A DNA stretch of 37,682 nucleotides from contig JANJVX010000108.1 in assembly GCA_024709845.1 (NCBI GenBank), forward strand, positions 1-37,682, in the 5' to 3' direction. This DNA is from Burkholderiaceae bacterium (GTDB lineage: Bacteria; Pseudomonadota; Gammaproteobacteria; Burkholderiales; Burkholderiaceae_C). Below the pieces are notes generated by a model, which did no database searches, had not been told where the DNA came from, and saw only the letters and a list, made by a program, of their open reading frames with translations. The translations under genes and the position numbers were made by a program. How positions within the stretch are numbered: position 1 is the stretch's first letter; the number at the start of each line of letters is the position of its first letter. Positions 1-11,353 of the stretch are shown piece by piece.

Positions 1-49
1 GGCGTTCGGGACGTAGAGGCCGGAGGTTCGAATCCTCTCACCCCGACCA
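1..49 (+). tRNA. tRNA-Pro(CGG), 3' part only
   Basis: The window opens inside a tRNA. A T arm with the invariant TTCGAAT loop (GGAGG/CCTCT stem region, 22-38) is followed by acceptor strand CACCCCG, discriminator A and an encoded CCA at 47-49. The anticodon loop reads TTCGGGA (5-11), giving anticodon CGG, and the variable and T-arm sequence resembles bacterial tRNA-Pro. The acceptor 5' strand and D arm lie before base 1. The visible part of the anticodon stem has one apparent mismatch (G2 opposite A14), so the isotype is likely rather than certain. Confidence 0.8.
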
Positions 50-164
50 CTCCCGTCATCCACAGCCCACTGCAGAGCCTGTGGGTGTACGCCGCAATTT
101 ACAGCCCTCCGGCGATCGGCGATGATAGGATCGTCTCTGTACTTTCTTCACCCTATCCGGATAC

Positions 165-1901
165 ATGGCTGCTGTCGACTCCGTTCAGAAAGATTCCGCA
201 TCGGTTGCCCTCCCGGGTTTGGGACGGGCACTGATCTCTGCTGGCAAGCTGACACAAAAGGCCGCCGAAGACATCTACCGGAAGTCCCAGCTCAGCCGCA
301 CCAGTTTCATCGCTGAACTGACCGGCACCGGCGCTGTTTCTGCAGCTGACCTGGCGCATACGGTTTCCTCTGTGTTCGGGGCCCCTCTGCTGGACCTGAA
401 TGCCATTGACCCGCTGCGCCTGCCACGCGATCTGCTGGATGCGAAGATATGCCAGGCCTACCGGGTGGTCGTGCTGAGCAAGCGCAACAACCGGCTCATC
501 GTTGCCACGGCGGACCCCACCGATCAGGAAGCGGCTGAGAAAATCAAGTTCACAACCCAGATGGGCGTGGACTGGATCATTGCCGAGTTCGACAAACTGC
601 TCAAACTGGTCGATGCCAACAGCAAGTCCGTTGGAGAGAACCTGGAGACCTTCTCCAGCAGTGGCGACTTCGAATTCGACGACATCCCCGTCGAAGAGGC
701 CGCGGAAGAGGCGGACTCGGGCGCGGGCGACGTCGAAGACGCCCCCATCGTCAAATTCCTGCACAAGATGCTGCTCGATGCCTTCAACATGCGCGCATCG
801 GATTTGCATTTCGAGCCTTACGAGCACCACTACCGCGTGCGGTTTCGTATCGATGGTGAACTGCGCGAAATCGCCTCCCCTCCCATCGCCATCAAGGACA
901 AACTGGCTTCGCGCATCAAGGTCATCTCGCGTCTGGACATCTCGGAGAAACGCGTGCCCCAGGATGGCCGGATGAAGCTGAAAGTCGGCCCCAACCGGGT
1001 GATCGATTTTCGGGTCAGCACACTGCCCACGCTTTTTGGCGAAAAAATCGTGATCCGTATTCTGGATCCGAGCAGCGCCCAGATGGGTATTGAGGCCCTT
1101 GGTTACGAGCCCGAAGAGAAGGAGCGCCTGCTCCAGGCCATCGGACGCCCCTACGGCATGATCCTCGTGACAGGCCCCACCGGCTCGGGAAAAACCGTGT
1201 CGCTCTACACCTGCCTGAACTTGCTGAACAAGCCGGGGGTGAATATCGCCACGGCAGAAGACCCCTCCGAAATCAACCTGCCTGGCGTCAATCAGGTCAA
1301 TGTGAATGACAAGGCAGGACTGACCTTCGCCGTTGCGCTCAAATCCTTCCTGCGGCAAGACCCCGACATCATCATGGTGGGTGAAATCCGGGATCTGGAA
1401 ACGGCGGATATTTCAATCAAGGCGGCACAAACAGGCCACCTGGTTCTCTCCACGCTACACACCAATGATGCCCCCACCACGCTCACACGGATGCGGAACA
1501 TGGGGATTGCACCGTTCAACATCGCATCCAGCGTGATTCTGATCACCGCCCAGCGATTGGCCCGGCGGCTCTGTGGACAGTGCAAGGCCCCGGCCGACAT
1601 TCCCCATGAGGCACTGCTTGATGCGGGCTATCCGGACCATGAGATTGACGGGTCGTGGGTTCCCTACAAACCGGTAGGTTGCTCTGCGTGCAATAACGGC
1701 TACAAGGGCCGGGTCGGTATTTACCAGGTCATGCCGATCTCCGAAGAAATCCAGCGCATCATTCTTCGTGATGGCAGTGCCCTGGAGATTGCAGAACAGG
1801 CCAAACGGGAGGGGGTTCGCTCACTGCGCGATGCAGGCCTCTACAAAGCCAGACTGGGCCTCACATCCATCGAAGAAGTGCTGGCCGTCACCAACATATA
1901 A
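165..1901 (+). CDS. pilB: Type IV pilus assembly (extension) ATPase PilB
   Basis: Cytoplasmic hexameric ATPase of the GspE/PulE/PilB family that powers type IV pilus extension. The product is 578 residues, the usual PilB length. Residues about 15-160 form the N-terminal MshEN-like region and an acidic linker (about 165-192) follows. The family motif ASDLHFEP starts near 211. Walker A GPTGSGKT is at 337-344, and the Walker B region DIIMVGEIRD is at about 401-410 with the His box just after. Two CxxC pairs (C470/C473 and C506/C509) form the zinc-binding tetracysteine typical of PilB, which PilT lacks. The ATG at 165 matches the family N-terminus, though no strong Shine-Dalgarno is visible. It is the first gene of pilB-pilC-pilD, 23 bases before pilC. 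No pilA is present in the window. Confidence 0.97.
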   Translation: MAAVDSVQKDSASVALPGLGRALISAGKLTQKAAEDIYRKSQLSRTSFIAELTGTGAVSAADLAHTVSSVFGAPLLDLNAIDPLRLPRDLLDAKICQAYRVVVLSKRNNRLIVATADPTDQEAAEKIKFTTQMGVDWIIAEFDKLLKLVDANSKSVGENLETFSSSGDFEFDDIPVEEAAEEADSGAGDVEDAPIVKFLHKMLLDAFNMRASDLHFEPYEHHYRVRFRIDGELREIASPPIAIKDKLASRIKVISRLDISEKRVPQDGRMKLKVGPNRVIDFRVSTLPTLFGEKIVIRILDPSSAQMGIEALGYEPEEKERLLQAIGRPYGMILVTGPTGSGKTVSLYTCLNLLNKPGVNIATAEDPSEINLPGVNQVNVNDKAGLTFAVALKSFLRQDPDIIMVGEIRDLETADISIKAAQTGHLVLSTLHTNDAPTTLTRMRNMGIAPFNIASSVILITAQRLARRLCGQCKAPADIPHEALLDAGYPDHEIDGSWVPYKPVGCSACNNGYKGRVGIYQVMPISEEIQRIILRDGSALEIAEQAKREGVRSLRDAGLYKARLGLTSIEEVLAVTNI

Positions 1902-1924
1902 GACAGATCAATAAGGGGAGAGCC

Positions 1925-3142
1925 ATGGCGACCGCTGCATCACGGGACATCAAGGACTTTGTCTTTGAGTGGGAAGGCAAAGACCGCAATGGAAAAATCG
2001 TCCGTGGAGAGATCCGGGCGTCGGGCGAAAACCAGGTTCAGGCCACATTGCGTCGGCAGGGCGTCTTCCCGACAAAGATCAAGAAACGCCGCATGCGTTC
2101 GGGCAAGAAGATCAAGCCGAAGGATATCGCGCTCTTCACCCGGCAGATGGCGACCATGATGAAGGCGGGTGTACCCTTGCTGCAGGCCTTTGACATCGTG
2201 GGGCGCGGGAACACCAACCCCAGCGTGGGCAAATTGCTCAACGACATCCGCGCCGACGTTGAGACAGGCACCTCGCTCAACGGTGCTTTCCGCAAGTACC
2301 CTCTCTATTTCGACAGTCTGTACTGCAACCTGGTGGAAGCCGGGGAAGCTGCCGGTATCCTGGAAGCCCTGCTGGACCGGCTGGCCATGTACATGGAAAA
2401 GACCGAAGCCATCAAGGGCAAGATCAGGTCAGCACTCATGTATCCGATCTCGGTGATCATCGTGGCCTTCGTCGTGGTCACAGTGATCATGATTTTTGTC
2501 ATTCCAGCCTTTAAAGAAGTATTCAGTTCCTTCGGCGCAGACCTTCCCGCACCCACCCTTTTCGTAATGGCAATTAGTGAAATTTTCGTTCAATGGTGGT
2601 GGCTGATCTTCGGTGTCATTGGCGGTACTATTTACTTCTTCATGCAAGCATGGCGCCGTAACGAGAAAGTGCAAATGTTCATGGACCGGCTTCTGCTGCG
2701 CATACCAATTTTTGGCGATCTCATTGAGAAGTCCGCCGTGGCCCGCTGGACACGCACCCTCTCCACGATGTTCGCGGCCGGCGTTCCCCTGGTCGAGGCA
2801 CTGGATTCCGTGGGTGGCGCAGCGGGCAACTCCGTCTACGCCATGGCAACAGACAAGATCCAGCAGGAAGTCTCTACGGGCACCAGCCTGACAGCTGCCA
2901 TGACCAATGCCAATGTGTTTCCGTCCATGGTGCTGCAGATGTGCGCCATCGGCGAGGAATCGGGCTCCATTGATCACATGCTGGGTAAAGCCGCCGACTT
3001 CTATGAAGAAGAAGTTGATGAAATGGTGGCCGGACTCTCCAGTCTGATGGAACCCATCATCATTGTGTTTCTGGGCACCCTGATTGGGGGCATCGTGGTG
3101 TCGATGTACTTGCCGATCTTCAAGCTGGGCCAAGTCGTTTGA
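1925..3142 (+). CDS. pilC: Type IV pilus inner-membrane platform protein PilC
   Basis: Polytopic inner-membrane platform protein (T2SF/GspF family) that couples the PilB and PilT motors to pilin insertion and removal. The product is 405 residues, typical for PilC. Two homologous T2SF domains are visible, at about 70-195 and 275-395, each with the RQMATMM/TRTLSTMF-type start and a glycine-rich GEAAG or GEESG element. Three hydrophobic segments follow the expected pattern: one after the first domain (VIIVAFVVVTVIMIFVIPAF), one near 225-245 and one at the C-terminus (IIIVFLGTLIGGIVVSMYL). The ATG at 1925 has a good Shine-Dalgarno (AAGGGGAG). Its stop overlaps the pilD start by one base (TGATG), which suggests translational coupling. 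Confidence 0.97.
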   Translation: MATAASRDIKDFVFEWEGKDRNGKIVRGEIRASGENQVQATLRRQGVFPTKIKKRRMRSGKKIKPKDIALFTRQMATMMKAGVPLLQAFDIVGRGNTNPSVGKLLNDIRADVETGTSLNGAFRKYPLYFDSLYCNLVEAGEAAGILEALLDRLAMYMEKTEAIKGKIRSALMYPISVIIVAFVVVTVIMIFVIPAFKEVFSSFGADLPAPTLFVMAISEIFVQWWWLIFGVIGGTIYFFMQAWRRNEKVQMFMDRLLLRIPIFGDLIEKSAVARWTRTLSTMFAAGVPLVEALDSVGGAAGNSVYAMATDKIQQEVSTGTSLTAAMTNANVFPSMVLQMCAIGEESGSIDHMLGKAADFYEEEVDEMVAGLSSLMEPIIIVFLGTLIGGIVVSMYLPIFKLGQVV

Positions 3143-4020
3143 TGGGCCCCATACCGTGGTTTGATGCTGCTCTGGCGGCCGTATTTGGCTTGCTGATTGG
3201 CAGTTTTCTGAATGTGGTGATCTACCGACTGCCCAAGATGATGGAGCGGCAATGGGCGGCCGAATGTGCCGAGTACGCAGGCACGATGGTGGAAAATGCT
3301 GCACTGCCGCCCCCCCAGGAAACCGGGAGCTTCAACCTGGCTCATCCACGTTCCCGCTGCCAGGCATGCGGGCACCAGTTGCGCTGGCATGAAAACATTC
3401 CCGTTCTGAGTTACCTGTTCTTGCGCGGACGTTGCTCGTCGTGCGAGGCATCCATCAGCATCCGTTATCCGCTGGTGGAACTGGCCACGGCAGCACTGTT
3501 TTTTTACTGCGTGCACCAATGGGGTGCCACGCTGACCGCGCTGGCATGGTGCGGCTTCTCGGCCTTGTTGGTATCTCTCGCATTGATCGACTGGGACACC
3601 ACCTTGCTTCCCGACGACCTGACTTTGCCTCTTTTGTGGGCCGGACTGCTGGCCTCGGCATTGCAGTGGATCGACGTCCCGCTCTACAGCTCCGTCATCG
3701 GAGCCGCATCCGGTTACCTGTCGCTGTGGCTGGTGTACTGGGGCTTCAAACTGGCCACAGGCAAGGAGGGCATGGGTTATGGCGACTTCAAGCTTTTTGC
3801 CGCTTTGGGGGCCTGGTTTGGCTGGCAGGCCCTCGTCCCCCTCATTCTCATGGCGTCCGTGGTAGGTGCCATCGTCGGCATCGGCATGAAGTTTGCCCAT
3901 CAGCTGCGCGAGGGCGGCTACATCCCCTTTGGACCGTTTCTGGTGGGTGCAGGTCTGCTCGCCATGATCCTCGGCCCCAACACGGTACTGCAAACCCTGC
4001 TGGGCGCACTGGGCCTGTGA
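3142..4020 (+). CDS. pilD: Prepilin peptidase / N-methyltransferase PilD
   Basis: Bifunctional membrane aspartyl protease and methylase (A24 family) that cleaves the leader from type IV prepilins and type II pseudopilins and methylates the new N-terminal residue. The product is 292 residues with about eight hydrophobic segments. The cytoplasmic loop carries both CxxC pairs (C73/C76 and C98/C101), the zinc site of the bifunctional enzymes. The catalytic aspartates are in SLALIDWD (D150) and in GYGDFK (D215). I chose ATG 3142, which overlaps the pilC stop; a TTG at 3139 adds one residue and is less likely. The gene overlaps coaE by four bases (GTGA), so pilD and coaE are probably co-translated. 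Confidence 0.97.
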   Translation: MGPIPWFDAALAAVFGLLIGSFLNVVIYRLPKMMERQWAAECAEYAGTMVENAALPPPQETGSFNLAHPRSRCQACGHQLRWHENIPVLSYLFLRGRCSSCEASISIRYPLVELATAALFFYCVHQWGATLTALAWCGFSALLVSLALIDWDTTLLPDDLTLPLLWAGLLASALQWIDVPLYSSVIGAASGYLSLWLVYWGFKLATGKEGMGYGDFKLFAALGAWFGWQALVPLILMASVVGAIVGIGMKFAHQLREGGYIPFGPFLVGAGLLAMILGPNTVLQTLLGALGL

Positions 4021-4640
4021 ACAACGCCTTGGCCAGGACATTCTTTCGTGTCGGGCTGACCGGCGGCATCGGCAGCGGAAAGAGCACGGTCGCCCGCATG
4101 CTGAGCGACCGGGGCGCGGCCCTGATCGATGCAGACCACGTAGCACGCGAGCTGACAGCACCGGGCGGTTTGGCCATGGCAGCCATTGCCCGGGTCTTTG
4201 GTCCCGAATTTGTCGATGCAAACGGTGCCCTGGACCGTTCCCGCATGCGGGAACGGGCATTCTCGCAACCGGATGCACGCAAACAACTCGAAGCCATCAT
4301 CCACCCCCTGGTGGCCCAGGAAACCGAGGCGCAAGCCCATGCAGCTGCGGAAGCGGGCGCACCTTTGCTGGTCTTTGACATCCCTTTGCTGGTCGAATCG
4401 GGGCAATGGCCTCGCAAACTCGATGCAGTGATCGTGGTCGATTGCCCGGAAGAAACGCAGATTGCGCGCGTGACCCAGCGCAGTGCCCTTGAGCGCAACG
4501 CCATTGAAGCGATCATCGCTTCGCAGGCCAGTCGGCAGCGCCGCCGCGCAGCAGCCGACATCGTGCTGTACAACGACAAGCTCACCCTGGACGCCCTGAA
4601 AGCCCAGGTGGGTGCGATGGCGCAAAGGTTCGGGCTATGA
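4017..4640 (+). CDS. coaE: Dephospho-CoA kinase
   Basis: Catalyses the last step of coenzyme A synthesis, phosphorylating the ribose 3'-hydroxyl of dephospho-CoA with ATP. The product is 207 residues, the normal length. It begins with the P-loop GGIGSGKS at about 16-23, followed by the family signature DADHVAREL and by FDIPLLVESG, both characteristic of CoaE. The start is GTG 4017, which overlaps the pilD stop (GTGA). The frame stays open far upstream but that part is antisense-like material in another frame of pilD. The position directly behind pilD is common in proteobacteria, so coaE is part of the pilBCD transcript even though it has no pilus role. Confidence 0.96.
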   Translation: MNNALARTFFRVGLTGGIGSGKSTVARMLSDRGAALIDADHVARELTAPGGLAMAAIARVFGPEFVDANGALDRSRMRERAFSQPDARKQLEAIIHPLVAQETEAQAHAAAEAGAPLLVFDIPLLVESGQWPRKLDAVIVVDCPEETQIARVTQRSALERNAIEAIIASQASRQRRRAAADIVLYNDKLTLDALKAQVGAMAQRFGL

Positions 4641-4724
4641 TTCAGCCCCGGACTGTTGCCATGGCGCCCTCCTGAATGTCCATCTCCGACAGCCTCCTTG
4701 CGCCCTTACCTGGAATCTGGCAGC

Positions 4725-5480
4725 GTGATTCTCTACGAATACCCTTTCAATGAACGCATCCGCACCTATTTGCGGCTGGAGCACCTTTTCCGGCGCCTGG
4801 GTGAACTGATTGCGCGCAGCCATGCGCTGGACCATCATTTCGCACTGACCACCATCTTTGAGATCATGGATGTGGCGGCCCGGGCCGACCTGAAGTCGGA
4901 CGTGCTCAAGGACATCGAGAAGCAAAAGCACGTGCTCGACGGCTACCGGGGCAACCCCGCCATCTCCGAAGCGGCCCTGGACGCCGTCGTGGCGCAACTC
5001 GACCGGTGTTTCAGCACCCTGAACGCCCAGATCGGCAAGACCGGCCAGACGCTGACGGAAAATGAGTGGCTGATGAGCATCCGCAGCCGCTCCGGCATTC
5101 CGGGCGGTACCTGCGGTTTCGATCTGCCCAGCTATTACGCCTGGCAACACCGGCCCGCCACGGAGCGCCAGCAGGCCCTGGAGGGCTGGGCCTCCACGCT
5201 GGCGCCGCTGGCCGAATCCATCTACCTGCTGCTCAAACTGCTGCGCGATGCGGGCGTCCCACAGAAGGTGGCCGCCGAACGCGGCCAATTGCAGCAGAAC
5301 CTGCCGCAGGGCCGTACTTTTCAATTGCTGCGTCTGCGCATTGATCCGGCGCTGGGGCTGGTGCCCGAGATCAGCGGCAATCGGCTCATGGTGTCGGTGC
5401 GACTCATGCACCAGCTTCCCGAAGGGCCCCTGCAGGCCAGCAGCGAAGACGCCGTCTTCGAGTTGACGCTCTGCGCCTGA
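4725..5480 (+). CDS. zapD: Cell division protein ZapD
   Basis: FtsZ-associated protein (DUF1342) that bundles FtsZ protofilaments and stabilises the Z ring. The product from GTG 4725 is 251 residues, matching the family. It begins [19 protein letters not shown], the conserved ZapD N-terminus. The frame is open from an ATG at 4656, but the 23 extra residues are proline- and serine-rich and do not look like family sequence, so GTG 4725 is preferred although its Shine-Dalgarno is weak. It lies 84 bases after coaE and 13 before yacG, in the coaE-zapD-yacG order common in proteobacteria. Confidence 0.93.
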   Translation: MILYEYPFNERIRTYLRLEHLFRRLGELIARSHALDHHFALTTIFEIMDVAARADLKSDVLKDIEKQKHVLDGYRGNPAISEAALDAVVAQLDRCFSTLNAQIGKTGQTLTENEWLMSIRSRSGIPGGTCGFDLPSYYAWQHRPATERQQALEGWASTLAPLAESIYLLLKLLRDAGVPQKVAAERGQLQQNLPQGRTFQLLRLRIDPALGLVPEISGNRLMVSVRLMHQLPEGPLQASSEDAVFELTLCA

Positions 5481-5493
5481 CAACACCCATCGC

Positions 5494-5715
5494 ATGAGTG
5501 AATCGGCCCCGCCCTCCGCAACCTCCCGGCAGGTGACCTGCCCCGCGTGCCGGGGCCCCAGCCTCTACGGCCCGCAAAACCCCTGGCGCCCCTTCTGCAG
5601 CGAGCGCTGCAAACAGATGGACCTCGGCGCCTGGGCCAGCGAGGGTTTTCGCGTGCCTGCCGAAGCGCCGCCCGAGGACGCCACCTTTGGCGATCCCCGC
5701 ACCAGCATTGATTAA
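5494..5715 (+). CDS. yacG: DNA gyrase inhibitor / zinc-binding protein YacG
   Basis: Small zinc protein; the E. coli homologue binds GyrB and inhibits gyrase. The product is 73 residues. The zinc site is visible as CPACRG near residue 15 and FCSERC near residue 32, giving the Cx2C...Cx3C arrangement of the family. After it comes the conserved segment [16 protein letters not shown]. The C-terminal tail is short and acidic. It is the last gene of the pilBCD-coaE-zapD-yacG run and converges on the Nudix gene across a strong hairpin at 5726-5748. Confidence 0.92.
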   Translation: MSESAPPSATSRQVTCPACRGPSLYGPQNPWRPFCSERCKQMDLGAWASEGFRVPAEAPPEDATFGDPRTSID

Positions 5716-5717
5716 AA

Positions 5718-5770
5718 AATGGCACTGGCGCTTACTGGATAAGCGCCATCAGCTATCAATTTGATAGTAT
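5718..5770. terminator. Bidirectional hairpin between convergent yacG and mutT (repeat copy C)
   Basis: A perfect 9-bp inverted repeat, TGGCGCTTA (5726-5734) and TAAGCGCCA (5740-5748) around a 5-base loop, is followed by a second perfect 7-bp palindrome CTATCAA/TTGATAG (5753-5767). An A run (5714-5719) precedes the first hairpin and would be a U tract in the minus-strand transcript. The site lies between convergent genes and includes the mutT stop codon. It is also a member of the dispersed repeat family described at 7068 and 19122. Confidence 0.7.
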
Positions 5771-6190
5771 TTCCGGATCGAATGGAACGCCACGCTCCTC
5801 GGCCAGCCAGCCCAGCACCGGCAACGCACCCGGTAACACGGGGCGCACCCCGATAGGCCAGTGCTGCCAGGCCATCGTCTGGCCCTCACGCATCTCGAAG
5901 TCACCCGTCCATGCGTGCACCTTGCACCAGTGCAAGCGCACCAGCGCGTGCGGATAGTCGTGCTCGGTCACCTTCCACACGGCCGCCTGACCAATGGTGA
6001 TGCCCAGCTCCTCCTGCAACTCGCGGCGCAGCGCCTGCTCCACGGTCTCGCCCGCCTCGATCTTGCCGCCGGGGAACTCCCAGTAGCCCGCGTAGACCTT
6101 GTCCGGCGGCCGCGTGGTCAGCAGCAGCGCGCCATCGGCGCGGATCAGGATGCCGACCGCAACCTCGGTGTGCTTGCGTTGCACGGGCAT
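5756..6190 (-). CDS. mutT: MutT-like Nudix hydrolase (8-oxo-dGTP diphosphatase type)
   Basis: Probable nucleotide-pool sanitising enzyme that hydrolyses oxidised dGTP to the monophosphate. The product is 144 residues. The Nudix box is complete at residues 42-64: G42, E48, R56, E57, E60, E61 and G63 fit the pattern GX5EX7REUXEEXGU. The preceding segment with TTRPPDKVYAGYWEFPG is typical of MutT. I place the start at ATG 6190, four bases after the upstream ATPase stop; a GTG at 6202 would overlap that stop. The open frame continues further upstream but is antisense-like. The last codons and stop fall inside repeat copy C. The exact substrate is inferred from the family. Confidence 0.88.
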   Translation of the reverse strand: MPVQRKHTEVAVGILIRADGALLLTTRPPDKVYAGYWEFPGGKIEAGETVEQALRRELQEELGITIGQAAVWKVTEHDYPHALVRLHWCKVHAWTGDFEMREGQTMAWQHWPIGVRPVLPGALPVLGWLAEERGVPFDPEILSN

Positions 6191-6194
6191 CGCC

Positions 6195-7067
6195 TTAGCC
6201 ACCGCGCCGCCCCGCGTAATCACGCGCGAACTGGTAGGCCACGCGGCCGCTGCGCGAGCCACGCTCCAGCGCCCAGACCAGGGCCTCGGGACGCGCTGCG
6301 GCGATGGCATCGCTGCCCAGCCCGAACGAGGCCAGCCACTGACCGGCAATGGCGAGGTATTCGTCCTGGCTGAACGGGTAGAAGCTCACCCAGAGGCCGA
6401 AGCGCTCGGACAGCGAAATCTTTTCCTCCACGCCCTCGCCCGGGTGCACTTCGCCATCGTCGGTGTGGGTGTACGTGAGGTTCTCACGCATGTACTCAGG
6501 CAACAGGTGGCGCCGGTTGCTGGTGGCGTAGATCAGCACGTTGGGCGTGGCGGCGGCCACCGAGCCGTCGAGGATGGACTTGAGCGCCTTGTAGCCGGGC
6601 TCGCCGTCCTCGAAACTCAGGTCGTCGCAGAACACGATGAAGTATTCCGGTCGGCCAGCCACCACCTCGACGATGTCGGGCAGGTCGGTCAAATCGGCCT
6701 TGTCCACCTCGATCAGGCGCAGGCCCTGCGGCGCGAAAGCGTTCAGGCAGGCCTTGATGAGCGAGGACTTTCCCGTGCCGCGCGCGCCCGTGAGCAGCAC
6801 ATTGTTGGCCGGCCGGCCATGCACGAACTGCTCGGTGTTGCGCTGGATCTTTTCCTTTTGGCCGTCGATTTCCTTCAGGTCTTCCAGGCGCATCGCCGCC
6901 ACATGGCGCACGGGTTCGAGCGTGCCATGGCCACTGCTGCGCTTGCGGTAGCGCCAGGCAATCGCCGCCGACCAGTCGGGCGCCGCCAGCGACTGCGGCA
7001 GCACGGATTCGATGCGCGCGATGAGCTGCTCGGCGCGTTCGATCAGATGTTCGAATTTTTCGTTCAT
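6195..7067 (-). CDS. DUF815 P-loop ATPase
   Basis: AAA-type ATPase of the DUF815 family, cytoplasmic, with no well-defined role. The product is 290 residues. Walker A GARGTGKS is at 94-101 and a Walker B FIVFCDD ends at D148/D149. After it come the sensor-like stretch LIYATSNRRHLLPE and a conserved ISLSERFGLWVSF segment. The N-terminal 70 residues look helical. It sits between argJ and mutT, and DUF815 next to mutT and argJ is a recurrent betaproteobacterial order. The ATG at 7067 lies immediately beside repeat copy A. Possible roles such as remodelling or DNA-associated ATPase are not shown by the sequence. Confidence 0.88.
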   Translation of the reverse strand: MNEKFEHLIERAEQLIARIESVLPQSLAAPDWSAAIAWRYRKRSSGHGTLEPVRHVAAMRLEDLKEIDGQKEKIQRNTEQFVHGRPANNVLLTGARGTGKSSLIKACLNAFAPQGLRLIEVDKADLTDLPDIVEVVAGRPEYFIVFCDDLSFEDGEPGYKALKSILDGSVAAATPNVLIYATSNRRHLLPEYMRENLTYTHTDDGEVHPGEGVEEKISLSERFGLWVSFYPFSQDEYLAIAGQWLASFGLGSDAIAAARPEALVWALERGSRSGRVAYQFARDYAGRRGG

Positions 7068-7118
7068 TTTGGCATCTAGCGCTTACCCATCAAGCGCAAT
7101 CAGCTATCAAATCAGGAG
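7068..7118. repeat. Dispersed intergenic hairpin repeat, copy A
   Basis: The core is GCGCTT (7079-7084) and AAGCGC (7092-7097) around a 7-base loop. It is flanked by TTGGC-A-TCTA on the left and by AGCTATCAAATCAGGAGC on the right. The same modules occur at 19122-19180 and, partly, at 5718-5770. This copy fills the 44-base gap between the DUF815 ATPase start and the argJ stop, and the argJ stop codon (7112-7114) lies within it. Confidence 0.75.
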
Positions 7119-8341
7119 CGATAATCGGCGTTGATGGTAACGTAATCGTGGCTCAGGTCGCAGGTCCACACCGTGTCCTGCGCCGTACCGCGGCCCAGCA
7201 GCACGCGCACCGTGATCTCGCTCTGCTTCATCACGCGCTGGCCGTCTTCCTCGCGATACTGGGGGTTGCGCCCGCCCTGCACGGCCACGTGCACGTCGTC
7301 GAGGTAGAGGTCGATGCCGGTCTGGTCCAGATCCTCGATGCCGGCATAACCCACGGCCGCCAGGATGCGGCCCAGGTTCGGGTCGCTGGCGAAGAACGCC
7401 GTCTTGACCAGTGGCGAATGGGCGATGGCGTAGGCCGCCTTGCGGCATTCCTCGCCGGTCTTGCCGCCTTCCACGCGCACGGTGATGAACTTGGTCGCGC
7501 CCTCGCCGTCGCGCACGATGGCCTGGGCCAGCTTCTGCGCCACTTCCAGCAGCGCGGCCTTCAGCGCCTGTCCCTCGGCGCTGGAAAGCGCTTCAATGGG
7601 GGCATGCGCGGCCTTCTGCGTGGCGATCAGCATGAAGCAGTCGTTGGTGGAGGTGTCGCCGTCGATGGTGATGCGGTTGAACGACTGGTCCGCCAGATCG
7701 CGCACCAGGCCTTGCAGCAGGCCGGGCGCGATGCGCGCGTCGGTGGCCACGAAGCCCAGCATGGTGGCCATGTTCGGGCGGATCATGCCCGCGCCCTTGG
7801 CGATGCCGGTCACCGTGACGGTGGCGCCGCCGATCTGCACCTGTCGGCTGAACGCCTTGCCCACCGTGTCGGTGGTCATGATGCCCTCTGCCGCGCGCGC
7901 CCAGTGGGCGGGTTGCGCGTCGGCAATGGCGGCGGGCAGGCCGGCCTCGATGCGGTCCACGGGCAGCTGTTCCATGATGACGCCGGTAGAGAACGGCAGC
8001 ACCTGCACCGCATCCACTTGCAGATGGCGCGCCAGCGCCGCGCTGGTGGCGCGCGCGCGCGCCAGGCCCTCGACGCCCGTACCGGCATTGGCGTTGCCCG
8101 TGTTCACCACCAGGGCACGAACGGCCTGGCCGCCCGCCAGGTGCTCGCGGCAGACCTGCACCGGCGCCGCGCAGAAGCGGTTCTGGGTGAACACGCCCGC
8201 CACGCTGGCGCCTTCATCAAGGAGAAAGACGGTCAGGTCCTTCCGGTTCGCCTTGCGCACGTTGGCTTCGGCAACACCGATGCGTACACCGGCCACGGGG
8301 TGCAAATCGGCAGGGTTGGGAGCGGAGAGATGAACGGGCAT
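7112..8341 (-). CDS. argJ: Bifunctional ornithine acetyltransferase / N-acetylglutamate synthase ArgJ
   Basis: Transfers the acetyl group from N-acetylornithine to glutamate in the cyclic arginine pathway, and may also use acetyl-CoA. The product is 409 residues, normal for ArgJ. It is made as a proenzyme that cleaves itself before a nucleophilic threonine; the expected site is visible in [13 protein letters not shown], with T193 as the first residue of the beta chain. The start ATG 8341 has a strong Shine-Dalgarno (GAAGGAAA), so the longer open frame upstream is not used. It follows the secA terminator and therefore probably has its own promoter between 8342 and 8400. The C-terminal codons and stop overlap repeat copy A. 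Confidence 0.96.
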   Translation of the reverse strand: MPVHLSAPNPADLHPVAGVRIGVAEANVRKANRKDLTVFLLDEGASVAGVFTQNRFCAAPVQVCREHLAGGQAVRALVVNTGNANAGTGVEGLARARATSAALARHLQVDAVQVLPFSTGVIMEQLPVDRIEAGLPAAIADAQPAHWARAAEGIMTTDTVGKAFSRQVQIGGATVTVTGIAKGAGMIRPNMATMLGFVATDARIAPGLLQGLVRDLADQSFNRITIDGDTSTNDCFMLIATQKAAHAPIEALSSAEGQALKAALLEVAQKLAQAIVRDGEGATKFITVRVEGGKTGEECRKAAYAIAHSPLVKTAFFASDPNLGRILAAVGYAGIEDLDQTGIDLYLDDVHVAVQGGRNPQYREEDGQRVMKQSEITVRVLLGRGTAQDTVWTCDLSHDYVTINADYRS

Positions 8342-8388
8342 GGTGTTTCCTTCGAAAAACTGGGCCGATGATACGCAGTCACCGCGCC

Positions 8389-8420
8389 GCCAAAATGAAA
8401 ACACGGGCCGAAGCCCGTGT
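8389..8420 (-). terminator. Rho-independent terminator of secA
   Basis: Read on the minus strand, ACACGGGC, a TTCG tetraloop and GCCCGTGT form a perfect 8-bp stem (8401-8420). The stem is followed by TTTCATTTT. It lies 18 bases after the secA stop. The UUCG loop and the T-rich tail make this the clearest intrinsic terminator in the window. Confidence 0.9.
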
Positions 8421-8437
8421 CCGATGCGAAAGCAGGT

Positions 8438-11197
<2,760 letters not shown>

Positions 11198-11353
11198 GCG
11201 AACAGGTCCGCCCTGCATGCCAAGGGGCACGCCGAACGTCCAGAATCCCTATGAAGAAGTGAGTTCAGGTGGGGCCTTCAACCGGCATTGCAAGCGGCAC
11301 GCGCCTGGCGTGCACCGGCCCCGAAGGCGCAATTTTACCCGCCTGCGGCGAGG
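11198..11353. other. Intergenic region upstream of secA
   Basis: A 156-base gap lies between the M23 peptidase stop and the secA start. It should contain the secA promoter on the minus strand. I see no convincing -35/-10 pair, no terminator with a T run and no small gene. The frames crossing it are extensions of shadows. Confidence 0.4.

Noticed and set aside
3432-4016. N-terminal extension of coaE by 195 codons
   Set aside because: This part overlaps pilD in another frame and is not family-like; GTG 4017 overlapping the pilD stop gives the normal CoaE length.
4656-4724. ATG start for zapD 23 codons upstream
   Set aside because: The extra residues are Pro/Ser-rich and absent from the conserved ZapD start, which begins at the GTG 4725 codon.
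7148-8371. A 407-codon plus-strand frame opposite argJ
   Set aside because: ArgJ on the minus strand has an intact autocleavage site and a good ribosome-binding site; the opposite frame has none.
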